Origin: Rhodoferax sp. | GTDB taxonomy: Bacteria > Pseudomonadota > Gammaproteobacteria > Burkholderiales > Burkholderiaceae_C | Assembly (NCBI RefSeq): GCF_010365055.1 | Contig: NZ_JAAFHA010000039.1 | Location: 1-42,565, forward strand | DNA: 42,565 nt | Reading direction: 5' to 3' | In this document: piece by piece, positions 9,400 to 17,696 of the stretch | Layout: every line of letters starts with the position of its first letter | How positions within the stretch are numbered: position 1 is the stretch's first letter | Made by a program: the position numbers and the translations under genes | The notes under the pieces: model-generated | What the model was told of the DNA's origin: nothing | The model's database searches: none | The model's input: the letters and a program-made list of their open reading frames with translations, nothing else

Positions 9400-10109
9400 G
9401 ACAGCAGCTGATTGTGGAAGATGAGCCGGCGATCGCCGAACTGATTGCCGTCAATTTGCGCCACAACGGGTTCCGACCCACCTGGGCGATGGACAGCACC
9501 AGCGCCCAGCGCGAGTTGGATGACGTGCTGCCCGCTGTGATTCTGCTGGACTGGATGCTGCCCGGCGAGAGCGGCCTGACGCTGGCCAAACGCTGGCGCG
9601 CCCACCCGCGCACCAAGGCGGTGCCGATCATCATGTTGACCGCCCGTGGCGACGAGTCGGACCGGGTGACGGGTCTGGACGCTGGCGCCGATGACTACAT
9701 TGCCAAGCCGTTTTCCACCAAGGAGTTGCTGGCCCGCATGCGCGCCGTGCTGCGCCGACGTGCCCCGGAGCAGGTCGCCAGTGCGGTCAGCGTGGGCGCC
9801 TTGTCGCTGGACGCCTCGACCTACCGCGTCACCTTTGCTGGGCAGCCGCTCAAGCTCGGGCCCACTGAATTCAAGTTGTTGACGTACCTGATGAGTCACG
9901 CCGAACGCGTCCACAGCCGCGGACAGCTGCTCGACAAGGTCTGGGGCGACCACGTCTTCATTGAAGAGCGTACCGTCGACGTGCATGTCAAGCGTCTGCG
10001 TGAGGCGCTGGGTCCCCAGGCCGGCCCAATGATCGAGACCGTGCGCGGCGCCGGCTACCGGCTGACCGCGCAATCAACACCGCCCGCGGCGGCGCGGGCC
10101 AGCGTGTGA
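9396..10109 (+). CDS. phoB: Phosphate regulon response regulator PhoB
   Basis: A 237-aa OmpR-type response regulator. In the receiver domain (1-120), phospho-acceptor Asp52 lies in ILLDWMLPG, with Thr82 and Lys104 (YIAKPF) conserved. The winged-helix DNA-binding domain covers about 130-228, with GPTEFKLLTYL and RTVDVHVKRLREAL. Phosphorylated PhoB binds Pho boxes such as the one before pstS. Translation is coupled to phoU by a 4-nt overlap. The Ala-rich tail after the last beta-strand (TPPAAARASV) is short and probably unstructured. Confidence 0.97.
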   Translation: MRQQLIVEDEPAIAELIAVNLRHNGFRPTWAMDSTSAQRELDDVLPAVILLDWMLPGESGLTLAKRWRAHPRTKAVPIIMLTARGDESDRVTGLDAGADDYIAKPFSTKELLARMRAVLRRRAPEQVASAVSVGALSLDASTYRVTFAGQPLKLGPTEFKLLTYLMSHAERVHSRGQLLDKVWGDHVFIEERTVDVHVKRLREALGPQAGPMIETVRGAGYRLTAQSTPPAAARASV

Positions 10110-10155
10110 GTCGACGCCAGTTCCGCGCAGTTCGTCGCTAGCGGCCCCAACCGTC

Positions 10156-11565
10156 ATGTTCTGGCGTTTTTTTTCCTTCATCGCCTGGCAACTGCTGGGC
10201 GGCCTGGCCGGTTGGTATGCGACCTCATTCACGCGTGCGGCCACCAGTGAACTGGTGGGCACCCTGGCCGGTGTCGTGTTGAGCGGCGCCGCCTGGTTTC
10301 TGATGGATACGTCGCGCGGCGTGCGTTTGCTGCACTGGTTGCGCGTCGGGGATGCCTCCGAGGTGGCCATGCGTACCGGCTTGTGGGGGGAAGTGTCAGA
10401 CCGGGCGCGGCGCCTGATTCGCGCCCGCGAACAGATGACGCAGGAGAGCCAGCGTCGGCTGCAGGATTTTCTCTCGGCATTGCAAGCCTCACCCAATGGC
10501 GTGCTGCTGCTCGATGCGAACGGGCAGATTGAATGGCTCAATCAAACGGCCGCCGCACATTTTGGTCTGGATGCGCAGCGCGACCTGATGCAGCACCTGG
10601 GCAACCTGGTGCGCGACCCCGGTTTTGCCAGCTACTTTGCCAAGCGCGATTTCCGCCATGTGCTGACCATGCCGGGGCGCGAAAGCACCCCAGCGCGGCC
10701 GGTCAAATTGTCGGTCCAGCTGCACCCCTATGGCGAGGGCCGTCTGCTGCTGCTCTCCAGCGACATCACCGCCGTCGAGCAGGCCGAAGCGATGCGGCGG
10801 GACTTTGTCGCCAATGTCTCGCATGAAATCCGCACACCGCTGACGGTGCTGGCCGGCTTTGTCGAAACACTGCAGACCCTACCCCTCAACGACGAGGAAC
10901 GCCAGCGCTATCTGGCCCTGATGGCGCAACAAGCCGAGCGCATGCAAAGCCTGGTCAATGACCTGCTGGTGCTCTCGCGGCTGGAGGGCAGCCCGCTGCC
11001 GAGCGACACCGAGGGCATCGCCGTGTCCACCCTGATAAGTCAACTGGAGCAGGATGGCCGCGCCTTGTCAGCCGTCATGAACCCGAGTTGCGAACCCATG
11101 CACGAGCTGAAGTTTGAGAGTCTACTTTCGGGCGAGATCATCGGCGCGCCCAGTGAATTGCTCAGCGCGCTGGGCAACCTGGTGAGCAACGCCGTTCGCT
11201 ACACGCCCAGCGGTGGAAAGATTGAGGTGCGAGCGAGGCTGCTGGCCGACGATCGGGCTGAATTTTCGGTCTCGGACACCGGCCCCGGCATTGCGCCGGA
11301 GCACCTGCCGCGCCTGACCGAGCGCTTTTACCGGGTCGACCGCAGCCGCTCGCGCGACACCGGCGGCACCGGACTGGGCTTGGCCATCGTCAAGCATGTG
11401 GCGCAGCGCCACGGCGGCGAGTTGATCATTGACAGCACACCGGGCAAAGGATCAGTGTTCAGGATCATCTTCCCGGCCAGCCGCGTCAGACTGCCAAAGG
11501 AGCTTCCTGCATCGCCTCCAGCTGCTCCTGGAGCATCTGCACCTGACCCTGCCAGTAGTCGCTAG
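10156..11565 (+). CDS. phoR: Phosphate regulon sensor histidine kinase PhoR
   Basis: A 469-aa membrane-bound sensor kinase. Two hydrophobic segments lie near residues 6-24 and 33-50, followed by a charged linker and a PAS domain (about 101-205). The HisKA domain has phospho-acceptor His223 (FVANVSHEIRTPL), and the ATPase domain has GNLVSNAVRYTPSGG, SDTGPGI and GTGLGLAIVKH. It phosphorylates PhoB. It follows phoB by 46 nt without a good Shine-Dalgarno. The core fold ends at about FRIIFPASRVR; the last ~30 residues (Pro/Ala-rich) are encoded over the 3' end of the opposing srkA gene, an 80-bp tail-to-tail overlap. Confidence 0.95.
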   Translation: MFWRFFSFIAWQLLGGLAGWYATSFTRAATSELVGTLAGVVLSGAAWFLMDTSRGVRLLHWLRVGDASEVAMRTGLWGEVSDRARRLIRAREQMTQESQRRLQDFLSALQASPNGVLLLDANGQIEWLNQTAAAHFGLDAQRDLMQHLGNLVRDPGFASYFAKRDFRHVLTMPGRESTPARPVKLSVQLHPYGEGRLLLLSSDITAVEQAEAMRRDFVANVSHEIRTPLTVLAGFVETLQTLPLNDEERQRYLALMAQQAERMQSLVNDLLVLSRLEGSPLPSDTEGIAVSTLISQLEQDGRALSAVMNPSCEPMHELKFESLLSGEIIGAPSELLSALGNLVSNAVRYTPSGGKIEVRARLLADDRAEFSVSDTGPGIAPEHLPRLTERFYRVDRSRSRDTGGTGLGLAIVKHVAQRHGGELIIDSTPGKGSVFRIIFPASRVRLPKELPASPPAAPGASAPDPASSR

Positions 11566-12541
11566 AGCCAAACCACGGAAAGTTGATGGGAAAGGTCGGG
11601 TCGCTCCAGCGCCGCGCCAACCAGGCGCTGTAGTGAATCAGGCGCAAGGTGCGCAGCGGTTCAATCAGCGCCAGCTCGCGCCGGTCAAATTCGCGGAATT
11701 GTTCGTAGCCGTCCACCAGGGCACCCAGCTGGCGCGTGCGCTGCTGGCGGTCGCCACTGAGCAGCATCCACAGGTCTTGCACCGCCGGGCCGCTGCGGGC
11801 GTCATCCAGATCGACAAAGTGCGGTCCCGGCCCGGCGCCTGGGGCTGAGTCAAGCGGCGTCCACAGGATATTGCCCGGGTGGCAGTCGCCGTGCAGGCGG
11901 AGTTGCTTGATGGGCTCAAAATAAGGATCATTTTGGCCTCTAGCCCCCGTCAAACATGCGTGAGTAGCTATCACATCAAGAGCAACTTGCGAGGCCTTGG
12001 CCCACTGTGACTGCACATCCAACGGCACCTGGTCATGGCCCAGCAGCCACTCGCGCGAGTCGATGCCAAAGCTTTGCAGGTCCAGCGCCGGGCGGCTGAC
12101 AAAGGGCTTGGCGGCACCCACGGTATGAATGCGCGCCAGAAAGCGGCCAATCCATTCAAGGACCTCCAGGTCGTCCAACTCGGGCGGTCGGCCACCCCGG
12201 CTTGGGGCTACGCTGAAGGCAAAGCCGCCAAAGTGATTGAGCGTGCGGCCGTTCAGCAGCAGCGGCCCGACCACCGGAATTTCAGCGTCCATCAGTTCGG
12301 CGGAAAACGCATGTTCTTCCAGGATTTGCGCCTCGCTCCATCGCTTTGGCCGGTAGAACTTGGCGACGACCACCGCGCCATCCTCCAGGTGCAGTTGATA
12401 CACCCGGTTTTCGTAAGAGCTCAAGGCCAGCAGCCGGCCGTCGCCATACAAGCCGACGCTTGCCAGCGCGTCCATCACCACGTCGGGCGTGAGTGATTCA
12501 TAGGCATGCGGTGCGACAGGTGAGGGTGAGGGTGCAGACAT
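11486..12541 (-). CDS. srkA: Stress response serine/threonine kinase SrkA (YihE/RdoA family)
   Basis: A 351-aa aminoglycoside-phosphotransferase-fold kinase. The nucleotide-binding lobe has SYENRVYQLHLEDGAVVVAKFYRP. The catalytic loop is LHGDCHPGNILW (Asp219, Asn224) and the metal-binding segment is FVDLDDARSG (about 242-251). YihE-type kinases act in envelope-stress responses and programmed death. Residues about 189-210 (DVIATHACLTGARGQNDPYFEP), just before the catalytic loop, are encoded by an AT-richer repeat-like segment and probably form an extra surface loop. The C-terminal 80 bp overlap phoR. The start ATG at 12541 precedes a low-complexity Ser/Pro tail, so a start further in is possible. 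Confidence 0.9.
   Translation of the reverse strand: MSAPSPSPVAPHAYESLTPDVVMDALASVGLYGDGRLLALSSYENRVYQLHLEDGAVVVAKFYRPKRWSEAQILEEHAFSAELMDAEIPVVGPLLLNGRTLNHFGGFAFSVAPSRGGRPPELDDLEVLEWIGRFLARIHTVGAAKPFVSRPALDLQSFGIDSREWLLGHDQVPLDVQSQWAKASQVALDVIATHACLTGARGQNDPYFEPIKQLRLHGDCHPGNILWTPLDSAPGAGPGPHFVDLDDARSGPAVQDLWMLLSGDRQQRTRQLGALVDGYEQFREFDRRELALIEPLRTLRLIHYSAWLARRWSDPTFPINFPWFGSSDYWQGQVQMLQEQLEAMQEAPLAV
11912..11977 (-). repeat. In-frame dispersed-repeat copy inside srkA
   Basis: On the minus strand this 66-nt segment runs from GATGTGATAGCTACTCACGC to CCTTATTTTGAGCCC and includes GGGGGCTAGAGGCCAAAATG. It is clearly less GC-rich than the gene around it. It matches the element after alaS (4365-4408) in TAGCTA, TCA-GC and CTAGAG. 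Its length is a multiple of three and it keeps the srkA frame open, adding about 22 residues just before the LHGD catalytic loop. Whether related kinases lack these residues is the key test. Confidence 0.5.
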
Positions 12542-12788
12542 GCTGCCATTGTCGCGTCTGGCGCGGCGGCTCGCAAGGCTGAGTTTTCGGTCATGTCGGT
12601 GTGCCGGAAGGCACCGGCAAATGCCTGGGCGTCAGGGCGCGGCGACAACACCTACAGTGCAAAGCACAGCTGCTGGTCCAGCCAGAGGGCCGATTCTAAT
12701 TAGCAGGGCCCAGATGAGATAAGGTATGCGACAGGCACGCCACCGGCAACCCCACCTGGAATCACCAAGTGCCGCGGAGAGTACACCC

Positions 12789-14384
12789 ATGTTTGACTAC
12801 ATCATCGTTGGCGGCGGCTCGGCCGGCTGCGTGCTGGCCGCGCGGCTCAGCGAAAACCCCGACATCACCGTGGCCCTGCTGGAGGCGGGGCCGGTTGACA
12901 GCAGCGTGCTGATCCACTGCCCAGCCGGGCTGGCGGTCATGGCGCAAACCGGCCAGGCCAATTGGAAAGTTGCGACGGTGCCGCAGCCCGGCCTGAACGG
13001 CCGCCAGGGCTACTCGCCGCTGGGCAAGGTGCTGGGGGGTTCCAGCTCCATCAACGCCATGATTTACATCCGCGGCCAAGGCCAAGACTACGATCATTGG
13101 GCCGCCGAGGGCAACGCGGGCTGGGGTTATAACGAGGTACTGCCCTACTTCAGGCGTGCCGAGCACAACGAGCGCGGTGGCGACGCCTTTCATGGCAGCG
13201 AGGGTCCGCTGAACGTGATGGACCTGCGCTGTCCCAACCGCTATAGTCAGGCGTTTGTGCAGGCCGGCCAGCAGGCGGGGTATCCACACAACCCGGACTT
13301 CAATGCCGCGGTGCAGGAAGGCGTTGGCATGTACCAAGTCACACACAAGAATGGCGAGCGCTTCAGTGCTGCCAAGGCCTATCTGACGCCCAACCTCGCG
13401 CGCCCCAACCTGCAGGTGCTGACCGGCGCCCACACCATGCGCATCTTGCTGGAGCGCAAACGCGCCGTCGGGGTGGAGTTTCAGCACGAGGGCCACGTCA
13501 AGCAATTGAGATGCCACCGCGAGGTGTTGCTGTGTGCCGGTGCACTGCATTCGCCCCAGCTCCTCATGCTTTCAGGCATTGGCCCGCATACCCACCTGCT
13601 TGAAATGGGGATCGCCACGCAACACGACCTGCCTGGCGTCGGCCAGCACTTGCACGACCACGTCGACGTGGTGCAGGTGGTGAATGCACCGCGCGCCAAG
13701 GATTTGCCAGGCATTTCCCCGACTGGGATAGGGCGCATCCTCAATGGCATTTTTGATTGGCGCCAGCACCGCAGCGGCATCCTCACCACCAATTTTGCCG
13801 AGGCGGGGGGGTTCATCAAGAGTCAGCCGACTGAGGCAACGCCCGACCTCCAGCTGCACTTTGTGATCGGCAAGCTGCTCAACCACGGACGCAGCGTCGT
13901 GTTCGGCCACGGCTTCTCGTGTCACGTGTGCCTACTGCGCCCACGCAGCCGTGGCAGTGTCAAACTGGCCAGCAAAGACCCGCTCGCCGCACCCTTGATC
14001 GACCCCAATTTCTTGGGCGACCGCGATGACATGGATCGCATGGTGGCGGGCTTTAAATTGGCGCGCCGGATTCTGGCGCAACCGGCTCTGGCGGCCTTGG
14101 GTGGGAGGGAGCTCAAAGCCTCGCTCCACGCCCAAAGTGACATCCAGATCGAACAATTCATTCGTGACTACGCTGACACCATCTATCACCCCGTGGGCAG
14201 CTGCCGCATGGGTCACGGACCGCTGGATGTGGTGGATGCACAGTTGCGGGTGCGTGGCGTGGAAGGCCTGCGTGTGGTGGATGCCTCCATCATGCCCAGC
14301 GTGGTCAGCGGCAACACCAACGCGCCGGTGATCATGATTGCCGAGAAGGCGGCAGACATGATCAAAACGGCGCCGGCACCTTGA
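12789..14384 (+). CDS. GMC-family FAD oxidoreductase (choline/alcohol dehydrogenase-like)
   Basis: A 531-aa glucose-methanol-choline oxidoreductase. The FAD-binding Rossmann motif is VGGGSAGCVLAARLSE (from residue 7), followed by LLEAG. The second GMC signature region is GKVLGGSSSINAMIYIRG, and the active-site pair is probably His467 (YHPVGSCRMG) and Asn511 (SGNTNAPVIM). These enzymes oxidise alcohols or choline-like substrates and pass electrons to quinone or oxygen. I take ATG 12789, with GGAGAG 7 nt upstream; the ATG at 12726 would add 21 residues before the FAD motif. It diverges from srkA and its stop abuts that of cheB. The substrate cannot be told from sequence. Confidence 0.9.
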   Translation: MFDYIIVGGGSAGCVLAARLSENPDITVALLEAGPVDSSVLIHCPAGLAVMAQTGQANWKVATVPQPGLNGRQGYSPLGKVLGGSSSINAMIYIRGQGQDYDHWAAEGNAGWGYNEVLPYFRRAEHNERGGDAFHGSEGPLNVMDLRCPNRYSQAFVQAGQQAGYPHNPDFNAAVQEGVGMYQVTHKNGERFSAAKAYLTPNLARPNLQVLTGAHTMRILLERKRAVGVEFQHEGHVKQLRCHREVLLCAGALHSPQLLMLSGIGPHTHLLEMGIATQHDLPGVGQHLHDHVDVVQVVNAPRAKDLPGISPTGIGRILNGIFDWRQHRSGILTTNFAEAGGFIKSQPTEATPDLQLHFVIGKLLNHGRSVVFGHGFSCHVCLLRPRSRGSVKLASKDPLAAPLIDPNFLGDRDDMDRMVAGFKLARRILAQPALAALGGRELKASLHAQSDIQIEQFIRDYADTIYHPVGSCRMGHGPLDVVDAQLRVRGVEGLRVVDASIMPSVVSGNTNAPVIMIAEKAADMIKTAPAP

Positions 14385-15473
14385 TCACACCCGGTAACGA
14401 TCGGCGGTGCCGCTCAATTTGGCGAGCAGCGCGGGCGCGATGGCCGTCAGTGGCAACACTTCGTCGGCGGCACCATGCAGAATCGCTTCACGCGGCATCC
14501 CAAAGACGATGCAGGACGCCTCGTCCTGCACGAAGTTATAGCTGCCGGCGTCCTTCATTTCGCGCATCGCCTTGGCACCATCGTTGCCCATGCCGGTCAG
14601 CATGACCCCATAGGCATTGCGGCCCACGACGCTGGCGACTGATTTGAACAGCACCTCAACCGACGGTTTGTGCCGATTGACCAGCTCGCCATCTTCCACC
14701 ACCGCCACATAATTGGCACCACTGCGGCTGACCCGAAATTGCTTGCCGCCGGGTGCGATGTAGGCGTGGCCCGGCAAGATGCGCTCGCCGTTGACCGCCT
14801 CCTGCACGGCAATCTGGCACAAGCTGTTCAGGCGCGCGGCAAAGCTGGTGGTAAAGCCCGGCGGCATGTGCTGCGTGATGACGATGCCGGGCGAGTCGGC
14901 GGGCAGACGTGTCAGTATTTCCTTGATCGCCTCGGTGCCGCCAGTGGAGGCGCCAATGCAGATCAACTTCTCGGTCGAGACGCGGCCGATGGATGCGACC
15001 GGGGTGTGAACGGCCACCGTCCCGCCCGCCAACGTGGTCGAACCAGCAGGCGCAGCGGGCGCGCGTCTCACATGGGCGCTGGCGGCGATGCGTACCTTCT
15101 CCACAATTTGGTCCGACAACTCGCTCAAGCCACTGGCCACGCCAATTCTGGGCTTGGCCACAAAATCAACGGCACCGAGCTCCAGCGCCTTCATCGTGAT
15201 TTCGGCGCCCCTCTCGGTCAGGGTCGAGACCATCACCACCGGCATCGGCCGCAAGCGCATCAACCGCCCCAGGAAATCAATGCCGTCCATGCGCGGCATC
15301 TCGATGTCGAGCGTGATGACGTCCGGGTTGAGTTCGCGAATCATTTCCCGCGCCACCAGCGGATCATTGGCCGTTCCAACACACTCCATGTCCTTTTGCC
15401 GATTGATGATCTCAGCCAGCAGGCTGCGCACCAAGGCCGAATCATCGACCACCACGACGCGAATTTTTTTCAA
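14385..15473 (-). CDS. cheB: Protein-glutamate methylesterase/deamidase CheB
   Basis: A 362-aa chemotaxis adaptation enzyme. In the receiver domain (1-~125), Asp56 is in [11 protein letters not shown] and Lys108 in FVAKP. A linker follows, then the methylesterase domain with Ser176 (GASTGGTEA), His202 (TQHMPPGF) and Asp298 (GMGNDGA), the catalytic triad. It removes methyl groups from receptor glutamates when phosphorylated by CheA. The start appears to be a TTG (15471-15473) directly before [11 protein letters not shown]. The Shine-Dalgarno TGAGGA overlaps the cheD stop; the upstream in-frame codons encode nothing CheB-like. Its stop touches the stop of the opposing GMC gene with no gap. Confidence 0.95.
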   Translation of the reverse strand: MKKIRVVVVDDSALVRSLLAEIINRQKDMECVGTANDPLVAREMIRELNPDVITLDIEMPRMDGIDFLGRLMRLRPMPVVMVSTLTERGAEITMKALELGAVDFVAKPRIGVASGLSELSDQIVEKVRIAASAHVRRAPAAPAGSTTLAGGTVAVHTPVASIGRVSTEKLICIGASTGGTEAIKEILTRLPADSPGIVITQHMPPGFTTSFAARLNSLCQIAVQEAVNGERILPGHAYIAPGGKQFRVSRSGANYVAVVEDGELVNRHKPSVEVLFKSVASVVGRNAYGVMLTGMGNDGAKAMREMKDAGSYNFVQDEASCIVFGMPREAILHGAADEVLPLTAIAPALLAKLSGTADRYRV

Positions 15474-15483
15474 GTCAATGTCC

Positions 15484-16188
15484 TCAGAACAGATCCACCG
15501 AGCCACCCGACGTTGCCTTGACCACGGTGGCTGCATTGCCCTTGCGTTCTTCCACGGCCAGCGTTTCGGGGTGCGAATGGGCCAGCCGCTTGACCAGCAC
15601 CTTGCCCGTCACCGGGAAGAAGCAGACCTTGCGTGGGTGAATATCCAATACATCCTGCGACACCACCGGGATGCGTTCCGTGGCCAGGTAGTCAAAGACA
15701 AATTTGGTGTTGCGTTCGCCCACGTTCATGGTGGTAAAACCCGCCATGACGGCCGCGCCGCCGAACACCTTGGCCTGCATCGACTCGCGCCGAGCGCCCT
15801 TTTTCAGCAACTCGTTGATCAGCAATTCCATGGCGTACGAACCATAGCGACCAAAACCGTCGACGCTGTCCCCATCAGGCAGCATGAAATGGTTCATACC
15901 CCCAGCGCGCACTCTCCCGTCCCAGATACAGGCCGAAATGCATGACCCCAAGACGGTCATGACGACCAAATCTTCGGTGGACACAAAATACTCACCCGGC
16001 AGGACCTTGACCGCGTCATATTGGAAATGATGATCACGGTAAAAAAAGGTCGCTTCGCCAGGGTTGCGGGCCTGCGCCTTGAGCTGATCAACGCGCGACA
16101 TGGCACCGCCCGCTGAGACTGCGGACGCAGCAGCCACGCCTGAAGCGCGAAGCGACGAAGGAGCCATGCCAGATCCAAACATATTCAT
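15484..16188 (-). CDS. cheD: Chemoreceptor glutamine deamidase CheD
   Basis: A 234-aa CheD protein. The catalytic core has [13 protein letters not shown] (Cys83) and GGMNHFMLP (His100), then KVFGGAAVM and [10 protein letters not shown]. It deamidates receptor glutamines to prime them for methylation. The ATG at 16188 with AAGG upstream is the likely start; a GTG at 16233 would add 15 residues. The N-terminal ~40 residues are Ala/Ser-rich. The C-terminus is notable: it ends SGGSVDLF, closely matching the last residues (AGSIELF) of the CheZ-like protein at the head of the same operon. It lies between cheR (62 bp) and cheB (10 bp). Confidence 0.93.
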   Translation of the reverse strand: MNMFGSGMAPSSLRASGVAAASAVSAGGAMSRVDQLKAQARNPGEATFFYRDHHFQYDAVKVLPGEYFVSTEDLVVMTVLGSCISACIWDGRVRAGGMNHFMLPDGDSVDGFGRYGSYAMELLINELLKKGARRESMQAKVFGGAAVMAGFTTMNVGERNTKFVFDYLATERIPVVSQDVLDIHPRKVCFFPVTGKVLVKRLAHSHPETLAVEERKGNAATVVKATSGGSVDLF

Positions 16189-16250
16189 GTGTGCCTTGCA
16201 ATCATTGGGCGTGGTCGCAGTTGAGGACGCCACCCTCGGAGCACGAATAG

Positions 16251-17147
16251 TTAACGACGTTCATAGACGGTCTTGCCTCTGAGAACGAACAAATCGCGCG
16301 ACTCGCTGAAATTCTCAGCGTGTCCCACAAACAGCAAGCCCCCGGGCGCCATAACGCGATGAATGCGCTCTAACACCTTGCGTTGCGTTGGCGCATCAAA
16401 ATAAATCATGACATTTCGGCAGAACACCACATCAAACGGCTGGCGAAACGGCCAGTCATCACGAATCAGGTTGACGCTGATAAATTCAATCATGCGCTGC
16501 AACTCAGGCTTGACGCGGGCCATGCCTGCGTTGCCACCCTTGCCGCGCAGAAAGAAGCGCTGGATTCGCTCCTCACTGAGGCCCTTGAGACCCTCCAGGC
16601 GATAAACCCCTTGCGCGGCAGAAGCCAGTACTTTGGAGTCAATGTCGCTGGCCGTCAGCATCAAATTCGCCTTGGGACCCAGCGACTCCAGGGCGGTCAT
16701 GATGATCGAATAGGGTTCTTCACCCGTTGAGGCGGCATTGCACCAAACGCGCCAGGCCGCGCCTGCAGGCCTGGATTTCAAGTGGCTGTCGAAAATCTCA
16801 AAATGATGCTGCTCACGGAAAAAAGACGTCAGGTTTGTCGTCAGGGCATTGACAAACTCCTGCCATTCGGGGCCATCATTCGTCTCCAGCCAGCCCAGGT
16901 ATTCTTTGAAGCTCTGGTAGCCGGTATCGCGCAGGCGCCGTGACAGACGGCTGTACACCATGGCATGCTTACCGTCATGCAGACTGATGCCCGCGCGTTG
17001 ATAGATCAAGGCCTGCACCCGATCAAAATCAGCATCCGTCCAGGCGAATTCACGCCCCTGCATGTCGGCACCCGCGGTGTCCGAAGCACTCCCCACTGGC
17101 ATGGGCACGGTGGCGTTCAGACGAGAAGCTGTTTTGACTAGCACCAT
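16251..17147 (-). CDS. cheR: Chemotaxis protein methyltransferase CheR
   Basis: A 298-aa SAM-dependent methyltransferase that methylates receptor glutamates. The N-terminal helical CheR domain (about 33-90) begins FAWTDADFDRVQALIYQRAG. The catalytic domain has LTTNLTSFFRE, the SAM-binding CNAASTGEEPYS (about 136-147), DIDSKVLASAAQGVY and FDVVFCRNVMIYFD. The ATG at 17147 is chosen; TTG 17171 and ATG 17102 are alternatives, and none has a strong Shine-Dalgarno. The ~35 residues before the domain are non-conserved. It follows cheW by 36 bp and precedes cheD. Confidence 0.95.
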   Translation of the reverse strand: MVLVKTASRLNATVPMPVGSASDTAGADMQGREFAWTDADFDRVQALIYQRAGISLHDGKHAMVYSRLSRRLRDTGYQSFKEYLGWLETNDGPEWQEFVNALTTNLTSFFREQHHFEIFDSHLKSRPAGAAWRVWCNAASTGEEPYSIIMTALESLGPKANLMLTASDIDSKVLASAAQGVYRLEGLKGLSEERIQRFFLRGKGGNAGMARVKPELQRMIEFISVNLIRDDWPFRQPFDVVFCRNVMIYFDAPTQRKVLERIHRVMAPGGLLFVGHAENFSESRDLFVLRGKTVYERR

Positions 17148-17183
17148 GCGGTGAAGCACCCTAAAACACAAGGTGAGCGTTTT

Positions 17184-17672
17184 TCACGCGACATCAGGTG
17201 CCAGTTCCATGTCGACGCCAGACATTAATTTTTCGATATCCAGCAGTATCAACATGCGGTCGCCCAGCGACCCGAGCCCCAAGACGGCGTCGCTGTCAAT
17301 CACACTGTCCACATCGGGTGCCGCCTTCAGGCTCTCGGCGGGCAGTTCCATCACATCGCTGACGGAGTCCACCACAATTCCGACGATGCGGCTGTGCAGA
17401 TTGAGAATAATGACCACCGTGAAGGAGTCGTATTCAGCCTTGGAGCAATGGAACTTCAAGCGCATATCGACGATCGGCACAATCGTGCCGCGCAGATTAA
17501 CGACCCCTTTGATGAAATTGGGCGCATTGGCAATGCGCGTAGGCGGCTCATAGCCGCGGATTTCCTGCACCTTCAGAATATCAATGCCATATTCTTCCTG
17601 GTCCAGCCGGAACGTCAAATACTCGCGCGCTCCCGCTGCTGTCATTTCACCCAATTTTTCCATTGCACCCAT
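17184..17672 (-). CDS. cheW: Chemotaxis coupling protein CheW
   Basis: A 162-aa CheW-domain protein that bridges receptors and CheA. It has the fold from EYLTFRLDQEEYGIDILKVQEI through NFIKGVVNLRGTIVPIVDMRLKF to the region ending in GDRMLILLDIEKLM. The canonical NLRG motif is intact. A strong Shine-Dalgarno (AGGAGA) precedes the ATG at 17672. It lies 24 bp after cheA. No chemoreceptor gene sits next to it, so the receptors must be encoded elsewhere. Confidence 0.97.
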   Translation of the reverse strand: MGAMEKLGEMTAAGAREYLTFRLDQEEYGIDILKVQEIRGYEPPTRIANAPNFIKGVVNLRGTIVPIVDMRLKFHCSKAEYDSFTVVIILNLHSRIVGIVVDSVSDVMELPAESLKAAPDVDSVIDSDAVLGLGSLGDRMLILLDIEKLMSGVDMELAPDVA

Positions 17673-17696
17673 TGTGTTCTCCTGCTGTTTGCGCGT

